Part shown: piece by piece, positions 1 through 9,795 of the stretch
Layout of the letters: the number at the start of each line of letters is the position of its first letter
Position numbering within the stretch: the first letter of the stretch is position 1
Assembly: GCA_020002185.1 (NCBI GenBank)
Contig: CM034542.1
Coordinates: 58,397,973-58,461,972, forward strand
DNA: 64,000 nt
Origin: Paraescarpia echinospica
Lineage: Eukaryota; Annelida; Polychaeta; Sabellida; Siboglinidae
Direction of reading: 5' to 3'
Notes under the pieces: generated by a model
The model's database searches: none
What the model saw: the letters and a program-made list of their open reading frames with translations, nothing else
What the model was told of the DNA's origin: nothing
Made by a program: the position numbers and the translations under genes

Positions 1-102
1 CATTTTCATCATCTCGAGGATGAAGCGCAGAAATGCAAGGAACTCAATCGACAGGTGAAGGACCAACATATGGCAATCTACAGATCACAGGTGCTGCCGT
101 AG
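1..102 (+). CDS. 3' end of a coiled-coil protein gene (last exon, partial)
   Basis: Frame 1 is open from the window edge to a TAG at 100-102 and encodes 33 residues. They are highly charged and heptad-like (LEDEAQKCKELNRQVKDQ) and end in AIYRSQVLP. Codon use and the charged alpha-helical character look coding, unlike the AT-rich DNA that follows. The ending loosely recalls the short basic/aromatic tails (YRxxLL type) of ankyrin-repeat coiled-coil proteins such as ankycorbin/UACA, but that resemblance is too short to name the gene. A possible splice acceptor (CTCGAG before GATGAA, about 18-19) means that the first codons could be intronic. The gene runs toward, and converges on, the BAK-like gene on the other strand. 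Confidence 0.55.
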   Translation, partial: HFHHLEDEAQKCKELNRQVKDQHMAIYRSQVLP

Positions 103-1035
103 CAGTTGTCTTGGTAACACAGAGTTGCCACATCAACTTCACATTCAAATCTGCAATGCCATTTTGTGATGCGGTTTTGTTGTAGAGAAATATTGTTTAA
201 AAGATATATACCAGTATGTGTATATACCAGTATGTTTAAGTTTTTATCTAATGGTATATATAATCAAACATGAGGTACACTTTTATCATATTTATTGAGG
301 TATATAATATGTACGATTCATAAAAATGTGCCTTAATTTTTGCAATCACTTCCGAAACGCCATAATAGGAATGTATTTAAAGTATTAATTTTGTTACATG
401 TTGCAGATATTCATGTTGATTTAATTATACAGGAATAATTTGTAGAAATAAGCATTGAAGGTTTGTGGAAAGGTTGTGCCAAAGCTTTAGCAATGTACCT
501 ATTTTGCACTTAATAATAATAATAAGACGTTTTATTTTCCAACATAACGATAATATATATATTCAATGTTTGTGGCACATAAATATGTATTATGTCAGAA
601 AAGGGGTATACTGAAGAAAATTCTTATAGTTGTATACCCCTGAACAAATTTCTTAAGTATATCACTTGCTATGAACATCTCTTAATTTTCTGTAAAATGT
701 GTACTTTTGAATTGTTGATGTTGTTTGCTTATACATATGCAATTAAGATATCTGTGATACCGACAGCTATGCAATGGTTAAAACTTAGCACTATTTCTTT
801 TACAATATGTCATAAAGAAATAACCGCATGAAGTTTTGCTGAATTTTATAACTACTAATTTTGTGATTGTTTTACTGTGTTATAAATATGGAGTTTTGTT
901 TTAATTACTTGTTTGATTAATTAATTAAGTTGAAGTGAACCAGTTACTGTGGTTATCTGTGTGAGGAAACAACTATTTATATAGCTTCTCTGGTAAGAAA
1001 TAGCTCATCTAATAAATATCCTTTTTCAAGAGTAA
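103..1035 (+). other. Probable 3' UTR with polyadenylation signal
   Basis: After the stop the sequence becomes AT-rich with no sustained ORF of coding character. A canonical AATAAA lies at 1011-1016, followed by a T-rich stretch (CTTTTTC), which fits a cleavage and polyadenylation site about 20 bases downstream. The UTR would be about 0.9 kb. This is inferred from position and signal only; the short ORF at 592-831 inside it has no recognisable content. Confidence 0.35.
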
Positions 1036-1228
1036 TATTTGATTAACATAATTTTGCTCATTGATTTGATAGAAGTGTGCAAATCTTATATTCCCGGTTG
1101 TTATATAAACTGCATAATATTTTAGAAACAATAGAGGTGCATAATAACTGCATAATATGGCAATAAATGATGTGCAAACGCAATATGTGTCTGTTGTGCC
1201 AATTTCGTTATTACAATCAACACGTAGT

Positions 1229-1243
1229 GGCGCCATCTATGAG
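1229..1243 (-). promoter_or_regulatory. CTCF-like motif
   Basis: On the minus strand the core reads CTCATAGATGGCGCC. The 3' ten bases AGATGGCGCC fit the animal CTCF core CCASYAGRKGGCRSY exactly, and the 5' part is weaker. It lies just past the likely polyA site of the upstream gene and about 30 bp from a second motif in the opposite orientation. Confidence 0.35.
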
Positions 1244-1270
1244 GTAATTTGTCTTTATTACACATGTTAT

Positions 1271-1285
1271 TCACCAGGTGGCTCC
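1271..1285 (+). promoter_or_regulatory. CTCF-like motif
   Basis: TCACCAGGTGGCTCC matches 13 of 15 positions of the CTCF core consensus. It is divergently arranged with the motif at 1229-1243. The call rests on motif similarity alone. Confidence 0.35.
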
Positions 1286-1384
1286 AGTTTCGCAATGCTA
1301 TGCCATCTTCTGAGATGCTATGCTTGGTAGGTACTAGATAGATACCAGGTTTTATATTATAATAAGTTTATTTAAGTTGCAAAG

Positions 1385-2900
1385 ATACAATACAGAGTAA
1401 TACAGTATAATATTGTAGTGCAACTAAGGAGATAACAAACTTAGAACTAATTTTCTAAGTTTATTTATTATTGATGTATAAGTATTTGCCCAAATTAGGG
1501 CACAGTACTGTAGATGGGGAGAATTAATGTGCAATACAGAGTTTTTAATATATATTATATAAGCCGGTAAAAATTGCATTAATTTATAAAGCATACCTAC
1601 GAGATGTGAAACTTTAGACACAATTGAGCTAATATGTAGAGACCAGTTTAAATATTTCTCTAGATAAATTCCTAAGAATTTTGTTGAAGTAACTTGATTT
1701 ATATTAATTCCATTTATTTTAATTACTGCATCATATTTATTATATTGTTTTAGTTTCAGGAGTAAATATAATAAAGCTAGTATAATTTTAAATATTTATG
1801 TTTAATGATAGTTTGTTATATTGAAACCACGTTGATATCTTATCAAGCTTAGTAAAATTTTAATGTGCGTGAAACATACTTGTATCATCTGCAAATAAAA
1901 TAAAGTTGAGAATATATTTTGTTTTTTTAACAATGTAATTTGTGGGTTTCCCATTAATATATAAGATGAAAATAAGTGGACCAAGTATTAATCCTTGAGG
2001 AATGCCACAAGTCAATGTCAGTAATTCTGAATCTGCTTGATTATAATTGTTTTTTGTTCTCCATGTAATTTCTAAACAACTGTAAACATGCACCTCTTAT
2101 TCCACAGCAATTTAGTTTTTTAGCAAAATATCATGGTCAATGATGTAAAATGCTTTAGATTGATCAATGAATACTCCTATGTTGTAATACAGATTATCTA
2201 TTTGTTCATATTTTATTTATTAGAGCCATATATGTTCCATATTTCTTTCTGAATTGAATAAGGAAATTATTAACTCGGTTATACATTAGACATTCAAGGA
2301 ATTTAGAAAAACTAAGTAATATTGATATTAGTCTGTAATGTCTAAATAGTTTGGGATTTTCCTTTTTCAATGTAGATATAACCTTTGCAATTTTGAGTTT
2401 ATCTGACAGAATACCTGATTCAAATGAATTGTTAAAAATGTGAGCAAGTGGGTTTGCTATTATTTGTTTAATTATGTATACGTCAATATTGTCAAACCCA
2501 TTCGATGAGTTTGATTTTGTTATGTGCATCAATTAAATTATTTCAGTTGAATTTGTCGGAGTACAGAAACAATTTGAGTCATTTTGTATAATAAGCTTAG
2601 TTGGGTTATCATTTACTACTGGAAGTTTCTTGACAAGAGTAGGACCAACATTAATGAAATATTTGTTAAATTCATTTGAAATGTCTTGTTTATCTAAACA
2701 TGTTGAACCGTCTTCTTTAATGAATTTTTCGTTGATATCATAGAATGTTTACATGATATTAATATGCCATTTGTAAGCCATTCATTTCCATCATGATTTT
2801 TTATTTTTATTCTTTTTTGTAAGAAGACAAGAATCTATGAATGACTTTAACTTATGGATAAACGTATCGTAAGCAATGTTTGGATTTGATTAATTGTATA
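1385..2900 (-). mobile_element. Decayed non-LTR retrotransposon (LINE) fragment, reverse transcriptase region
   Basis: On the minus strand, broken frames in order carry hallmarks of a jockey/CR1-superclade reverse transcriptase. Near 2650-2700 there is the pre-RT segment (NEFNKYFINVGPTLVKKLP). At 2532-2206 there is the fingers region (SNGFDNIDVYIIK; KLFRHYRLISILLSFSKFLE). Near 2006 the motif GIPQGLILGP appears, and the catalytic FADD box lies at 1884-1895. Downstream, near 1700-1620, is the KFLGIYLEKYLNWSLHI-type thumb segment, then at 1621-1424 a YCALIWANTYTS segment. The endonuclease and 5' end are missing. Several stops and frameshifts make it a dead copy. The flanks, especially the AT-rich 3' end near 1385, are approximate. 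Confidence 0.85.
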
Positions 2901-3421
2901 CATTTTCCCATTTTTCATTTATTAATTCATGTTTTAATATGCTCATGTTTTATGTGTAGTCATATTAATTTCATAGTATGCTATGTGAAACTTTATCTCT
3001 CTGAAAAATACCAATCATTTTGTGCAGGCACTGCATCATCTATGTTTACTAACTTAGATAACATTATGTTCTATCTCAGTAGCAGACTGAAGGAGCAGTG
3101 GTACATAATTCTCCATTGTTTTTTTCTTCTAAAATCTCATATTTAACCTGTTGTGCCACGCCACTACATTTTAGTGTGGACAATTAATGAGTGGCATTGG
3201 GTGCCTAAAATTGGGCTCCCTTCAAGATCCTAGCTACTTTATTACCTAATATTTTACCTCACATCATGACAGTAGTTTTCATAACCAGTAAACCATAAGA
3301 AATGTACACAAGTAGAGTGCATTTTGTTTGACAAATGTTGGGGAACATGTTTAATTATTTAGAGATAAAATGGTTCCTTGATTTAGTAAGATGTTAAATA
3401 TTGAAGAGGTGTGTCTTCACT
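2901..3421. other. Intergenic, no feature recognised
   Basis: AT-rich sequence between the LINE fragment and the minisatellite. Short ORFs here lack coding character or any known motif. Some of it may be the 5' flank or an unrecognised part of the LINE. Confidence 0.4.
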
Positions 3422-5380
3422 GCCAATCTCCAACCTTTTTATGGGGCAATCTCCCACCAGTTTTTTGGAGGCCAACCTCCAATTTCTCACCAGTCTTGAG
3501 ATCAACCTCTCACCTCCCACCTGTTTTGGGACCAATCTCCCATCTCCCACCTGTTTTGGGACCAATCTCCTATATGTTTTGGGACCAACCTCTTACCTCC
3601 CACCTGTTTTGGGGCCAACCTCCTGTCTCCCACCTGTTTTTGAACCAACCTCCCATCTCCCACCTGTTTTTTAACCAATCTCCCATCTCACCCGTTTTGG
3701 GACCAACCTCCCATCTCACACTTGTTTTTGGGCCAACCTCTCATCTCCCACCTGTTTTGGGACCTACCTCCCATCTCCCACTTGCTTTTGGACCACCTCC
3801 CATCTCACACCTGTTTTGGGACCAATCTCCCATCTGCTTTTGGACCAACCTCCCATCTCCCACCTGTTTTTGAACCAACCTCCCATCTCCCACCTGTTTT
3901 TGAACCAACCTCTCATCTCACACCTATTTTGGGACCAACCTCCCATCTCACACCTGTTTTGGGACCAACCTCCCATATCACGTTTGTTTTTGGACCAACC
4001 TCCCATCTCACACCTGTTTTGGGACCAACCTCCCATATCACACTTGTTTTTGGACCAACCTCCCATCTCACACCTGTTTTGGGACCAACCTCCCATATCA
4101 CACTTGTTTTTGGACCAACCTCCCATCTCACACCTCTTTTGGGACCAACCTCCCATCTCACACCTGTTTTTGAACCAACCTCTCATCTCACACCTATTTT
4201 GGGACCAACCTCCCATCTCACACCTGTTTTGGGACCAACCTCCCATATCACACTTGTTTTTGGACCAACCTCCCATCTCACACCTGTTTTGGGACCAACC
4301 TCCCATATCACACTTGTTTTTGGACCAACCTCCCATCTCACACCTCTTTTGGGACCAACCTCCCATCTCCCACCACTTTTGGGACCAATCTCCCATCTGT
4401 TTTTGGACTAACTTTTCATCTCACACCTGTTTTTGGACCTACCTCCCATCTCCCACCTGTTTTGGGACCAATCTCCCATCTGTTTTTGGACCAACTTTCC
4501 ATCTCGCACCCATTTTGGACCTACCTCCCATCTCCTACCTGTTTTGGGACCAACCTCCCATCTCACACCTGTTTTGGGGCCAACCTCCCATCTTCCATCT
4601 TTTTTGGACCAACCTCACATCACCCACCTGTTTTGGGGTCAACCTCCCATCTTCCATCTTTTTTGGACCAACCTCCCATCACCCACCTGTTTTGGGGCCA
4701 ACCTCCCATCTTCCATCTTTTTTGGACCAACCTCCTATCTCCCACCTGTTTTTTGGACCAACCTCCCATCTGTTTTTGAACCAACCTCCCATCTCCCACT
4801 CCCTTCTGTTTTTGGACCAACCTCCCAACTTCCACCTGTTTTGGGACCAACCTCCCATCTCATACCTATTTTTGGACCAACCTCCCATCTCTCACCTATT
4901 TTGGGACCAATCTCCCATCTGTTTTGGGACCAACCTCCCATCTCCCACCTGTTTTTGGACCAACCTCCCATCTCTCATTTGTTTTGGACCAACCTCCCAT
5001 CTCAGACCTGTTTTTGGACCAACCTCCCACCTGTTTTGGGGCCAACTTCTCATCATTCACCTGTTTTGGGACCAATCTCCCATCTGTTTTGGGATCAACA
5101 TCCCAACTGTTTTTGGACCAACCTCCCATCTCCCACTCCCTTCTGTTTTTGGACCAACCTCCCATCTCCCACCTGTTTTTTGGACCAACCTCCCATCTCA
5201 GACCTGTTTTTGGACCAACCTCCCATCTCCCACCTGTTTTGGGGCCAACCTCCCATCATTCACCTGTTTTGGGGCCAATCTCCCACCTGTTTTTTGGACC
5301 AACCTCCCATCTCCCACCTGTTTTGGGACCAACTTCCCATCTCAGTCCTGTTTTTGGACCAACCTCCCCTCCCATCAATT
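3422..5380. repeat. 30-bp minisatellite with local 60-bp higher-order units
   Basis: About 65 tandem copies of a 30-base unit, of the form GGACCAACCTCCCATCTCAC followed by ACCTGTTTTG. Between about 3940 and 4370 two variants alternate (ACCTGTTTTGGG and ACTTGTTTTTGG), giving a 60-bp higher-order period, and a longer block is itself repeated. From about 4390 onward the array is more degenerate, with insertions and unit-length changes. Because the unit is a multiple of three and lacks stops, both strands stay open in several frames (up to 551 codons of a DQPPISHLFW-like decapeptide). That is a by-product of periodicity and not evidence of a gene. Confidence 0.95.
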
Positions 5381-5680
5381 GAGAGAACCAGGGTTAGAAT
5401 CCTGTGCTGGAGTGTCAAACGTTGGACAAGTTCGTTCCCTCTACGTTGCTCCAGTTCACTCAGCCATATAAATGAATACATGCTTATAGACAGTGGTGTA
5501 TATTTGTGTACAAAGTCTACACACATTAATTGGAGGGTGGCTGAATGCTTCCTAAAGAAGTCGTGATGGTGTTCAATTGAACAGGTCTGCCAGGGAGTAG
5601 TGTAAAGCACTTTGAGCAGTCCTGAGGACTGGATACTGTTATACAATAAATTATATATATATAACAAATTACCTTTACTT
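5372..5680 (+). mobile_element. SINE-like element with polymerase III B-box remnant
   Basis: Just where the minisatellite ends, the sequence GGGTTAGAATCCTG (about 5390) resembles a tRNA-type B box (GGTTCGAATCC). Next comes TCCAGTTCACTCAGCCATAT (about 5453), like the middle domain of many invertebrate SINEs. The end has GTAAAGCACTTTGAGCAGTC and ACTGTTATACAATAAATTAT, a LINE-tail-like 3' end running into a TA repeat. The A box is not recognisable and may have been overwritten by the minisatellite. The family assignment comes from remembered general patterns, not a database match. Confidence 0.5.
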
Positions 5681-5689
5681 TTTGTTGTT

Positions 5690-8600
5690 GTTCCATTCAC
5701 ATTTATCTTCCGAACGTGTTTCACTTAGTAGCGAATAACAAAGCCCAACAGACAACGTCATCGTTTCATGATCATTTATTGACAAATTTTATAATATTAA
5801 GATATCGCTTTTACTTAGAAATACATCAAACATTACCGATTGCACTTAAACCTCATCATCATGTCAAAACATGTCATCGCCATGTTAAAACATGTCATCG
5901 CCATGTCCAAATATGTCATCGCCGTGCTGCATATACAGACAGTGTCACCGACGTCATTTACAGGTAGTCAGGTACACACAGAGGAGCAAAGACACACCCT
6001 CCCTCTGACACCAACTGTTGGAACAGCAGCTGGCTGTTCCAGGTAACTCTCTCCCCACAACACAGCTCAAATAATCATACCCTTGTAACTGCAGTGGGCA
6101 TCAGTATAAATCAGCAGGTTCCCAAACAGGGCAAATACTCAGCAGTAAACAGTCAACTGCCCAGTTACTGGGAATGAAGATCCTCTGTGGCATGTCACCA
6201 TCCAGTCCAGTCTAGAAATATGTCATGGGAACTATCTGCAAGACTTCAAAGTCTCTTACTTATTCCAAAAGCCTTTTGTCTCAAGAGAATTCTGATACCA
6301 ATCCATTTAAAATATATATATTTTTCGAACTGCTAAATAATAAAGTGGTGTAAAGTGTTGAATGAAACATTGACAAGTCTGTATTCTTAAAAAGAACAAT
6401 TACTTTTTAATTCATGATTGATGAATGAACGTTGTTAAATAGCTTAATAGCACAATTCATCTTTGTAAAAACACTATTTTAATGGTTGATGTAGCAAAAT
6501 AAATCCACATTGTCTAAACTACCAAATCCAGAAGACGGCTTTTAATCAGCGTTTACTGGAAGAAACGTTTCAAGAAATACACTTTTCATTGATTATAAAA
6601 GGCATTCCTCAAAATAAGAAAAGCCACATTTAAATGTGTACTTAGCCTTGTGTAGTCTAGTTACTTAGCCACACCCTACCTAAACACCCTCTCATTCAGC
6701 AATGGAACAGCCCAACACAAGAGGATGGAAGGTGCATTGTGTGAACACGGAGGTGGGAAGGTTGCCTGTCTTACGATCATAAAATAAAATTTCTTCATCA
6801 ACGGGAGAACCATTTAGTCTTATGTTCCACATAACACATATTCCACACAATACGTGTTCCACGTAACATGTATGTTCTATACAACACATACATTCCAGGA
6901 AGTATGGCAGTTCCACACTTGTTCCATGTAATTTCCTCATGAGACGCATGTTTTACAAAATACACAATGTTCCACACGCGTCCCTTGCAATGCTTGTTTT
7001 GTGTGACAAGCAATCAAACATTCTCCTTAAACTACAACTAAATACACAGCCGCAAAACGTCATACAGGACCGTCACAAACAACATCTTAAACTTGTCAGT
7101 CCGACATCAAAACAATCCACTTTGTTGTCCAGTAATCTAAACATTCACGACATTTTTATTGAGACATTGATGGCTTTGAGTTTCAAATGCACACATTACA
7201 CGATTAACTCCGAGTACTGGGTGAAATCTTGTTCATCTATGAATCATCGCATGTACATGTCATGTACATGTCATGCTTTCCTGTTCAACTTCTGTTCAAA
7301 TGCAATGATATTTTCAAGAAACCTGATGTGAAATGATGGCTTAAGTTTGGTTAGCTTCAAACATGTTAAATAACCTACACGTATATGTTATATACAACAT
7401 GGAACACACCTACATCCCCGAGGATGCTGTCTTCTTTGGGAGTTGCCTTCACTGTATCAGGGCACTGGGAATAGTCATATATTCCAGTTTCTAACAGTGG
7501 TGGTAATCAATGTTTGCTATCTTTGTAGAACTTGTAAAGCAAAAAAGTCAAAAAGCCTATAAAATGACTGACTTTGAGGAATTTTAATATAGAAATACAT
7601 TAAATGCATCCTGTGTAAAGTTGGGTTAAAGTAAGTTATATAAAATTTATATAACATACATATAGCATGGATGTCATGAAACACTGTTGAAAAATATCAC
7701 AAAAACAACAAAAATGCAACACACACGACTGAGAATTATAAAAAGAACTATAAAAGCCAACAAAAATGGGAAAAACCTTTTGGGATTGACATGTTTTGTT
7801 GGTACTCAATTTGTAATTATGAATCATATTTGTGCTGAAAATGTTGAAAGACATACATAAATGTGTGATACTAAACAACATACAACTCCCCAAGGCGCCA
7901 ATTTTGTGAAGAGTCAAACATTGTTGTTTTGAAATCATCCCACACAAAAGATGTCTTTGTATTGTAGTGTTGCTGGAAACTTGCGAAGTATTGGATGAGT
8001 GATTACTTGGTAAATCTTTGGCAAATTCTGCCCGTACACATGCATGTCCAACCTTGACATTAGAGACAGATTTTGCAGAACAATCGCAGATTTTCTTGCT
8101 TAATTAATCATGGCATTAATTAACCTCTCTCAAACCTAATTAACTCTATATGCCCACTACAGCCTACAAAACAAACTACACACAAACTCAACCTATCATC
8201 TTCTGCAATAGGCAAGAAGAAATGTACACGAAAATCTGCACAAAATGCAGCAAGGATGCCAGTGTGTGCGTTTGTGCGCACATGTATGCGAAGGTACGTG
8301 CGTAGTGTATGTGTCTGTGCGTGTGTGCGTGCAAACATATCCATTTGTGATAATACTTTCCATACAAAATACAAACTTTATATTAAATATGCATACATAC
8401 TTATACATACACACATATCTTTATAATGTGCGAATATACATATATATCTCTACTGATGCACGTCATACATGCTCGCACGCATATACACGTGCATTAAGTC
8501 GACGAATGTGTTCTGGTCATATACGAAAGAACACCTTCAGTCTATGCATGGAGATCACTAGCACAAGGCCCTAATGACGCAACATTCCAGAGTGGCTCTA

Positions 8601-9001
8601 AGTTGGGCCAACAAACCACCTTCCAACGAATACCCACTGCACTACAGTAAAAATCTCAAATTTACTCAAACATTCCGTCCGATATTTTAACCATATACAG
8701 CCCTGTTATAATTTCCCACACACCATTTTTTGCAATTCAACCAGCGGTCACCGAACTCTGAGCAACTCTGGAATGCCCGCGCCACGTTGCAAATGACAGA
8801 TTTCCTAATAAAAATATGTGTACATGATCAGTAAGATGACTGTGTTGCGTCAGACACGGCCTGTGCAAACACTATTTACACATATTCTACTACGTCTGTC
8901 TTCAGACATCATGGAATCCTTTGGAACCGTTAACGTGCACATTGTAAACATGACCGCCTTCGAGGCAGCTGCCGATTCATAATCATCACTGCAGAAAACT
9001 G
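5690..9001. other. Non-coding region downstream of the BAK-like gene
   Basis: No gene is recognised in about 3.3 kb. It holds a short tandem repeat near 5860-5932 (about 20-base unit with CATGTCATCGCC), degenerate TTCCACA/ACATGT-rich sequence near 6825-7000 and near 7250, and a cryptic GT/AC-rich stretch near 8250-8500. Part of it may be 3' UTR of the BAK-like gene, which ends at 9259 on the minus strand, but I could not settle a polyA signal. Confidence 0.4.
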
Positions 9002-9016
9002 CCACCAGGTGGCATA
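9002..9016 (+). promoter_or_regulatory. CTCF-like motif
   Basis: CCACCAGGTGGCATA matches 14 of 15 positions of the CTCF core consensus, one of the best matches in the window. It lies about 240 bp beyond the stop codon of the BAK-like gene, in the interval between the two convergent genes. Confidence 0.45.
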
Positions 9017-9258
9017 AGCGAGTGAGCAGATGTCAAAGTCGTTGCACAGTTAAGATTCTTTGTTGCGATGTTATTCTCATCTCTTGCGAGTCCCGTTTCC
9101 GGAAGTCAAAGTCATTGCAATGTACGATTCGTCGCTGCGATGTAATCCATATTTCTGGTGACGTGATTCCTTACCTTCGCCCGCCAATCAGAGCCCCCTA
9201 AGTCTGCTCTGTTCAAGCGAGGTCGGCATCGTGGGTCTGATGCAGAGACGGACGATCG

Positions 9259-9369
9259 TCACTTGCGCGAGAAGAAGAGCGCAGACATGATCGAGATCGC
9301 TGCTATGCTGAGTATCATGCAGATAGTGGGCCAACCCACCGTCTCAGGCACGTAGAGCAACACTGCTCG
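9259..9369 (-). CDS. BAK1: BAK-like gene, terminal coding exon (C-terminal membrane anchor)
   Basis: This exon encodes 36 residues and a TGA stop (9259-9261). It opens with RAVLLYVPETVG and continues into a hydrophobic helix (WPTICMILSIAAISIMSALF) that ends in FSRK. That is the tail-anchor layout of BAK, a transmembrane helix with a short basic end directing the protein to the mitochondrial outer membrane. The acceptor is strong: a CTCTCTCTGTCTCCAG tract precedes base 9369. The exon begins in phase 0, matching the phase-0 end of the BH1/BH2 exon at 15794 across a 6.4-kb intron. With the two upstream exons it gives 145 residues from BH3 to stop, about the same as that part of the 211-residue human BAK. 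I found the exon by reading for a phase-matched hydrophobic tail, so transcript evidence would be the proof. Confidence 0.8.
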   Translation of the reverse strand, partial: RAVLLYVPETVGWPTICMILSIAAISIMSALFFSRK

Positions 9370-9795
9370 CTGGAGACAGAGAGAGACAGGGTAAGATAGG
9401 GGGAAAGGGTAAAATGTGGTTGTTATATCGCATTAAACTTTCTTCAAGTTAAATATCTTTACAGATTTTCACGTAAGAAATTCAGACAATGTCTTGCCAT
9501 TTCAACAACTGTCATTGTACTAAATTTTTCTACTTTATATTATTTACTGTTTAAAAACAATTACAACAGCTTTATTTAAACATAATCAAATCCAGGGCCA
9601 TTGCACTGCTCATTAATGTGAACATAATACATAATAAATTTTATTAACTATCAATAAATAATTTCTGCCATTTTAATTTTGAAGTGTCAAAGAGCATTTT
9701 ATTTTATTTAATAAGATTGCCACCCAGAGAATTAACTCTAAATAGCAGGTGGACAAGGAATCCTTTTGGCTTATCGAGAATCCAACCCTTTTTAT

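Noticed and set aside
3816..5471. 551-codon ORF (and overlapping ORFs on both strands)
   Set aside because: It lies within a 30-bp tandem array; all compatible frames stay open because the unit length is a multiple of three and has no stop. No start context, splice context or domain.
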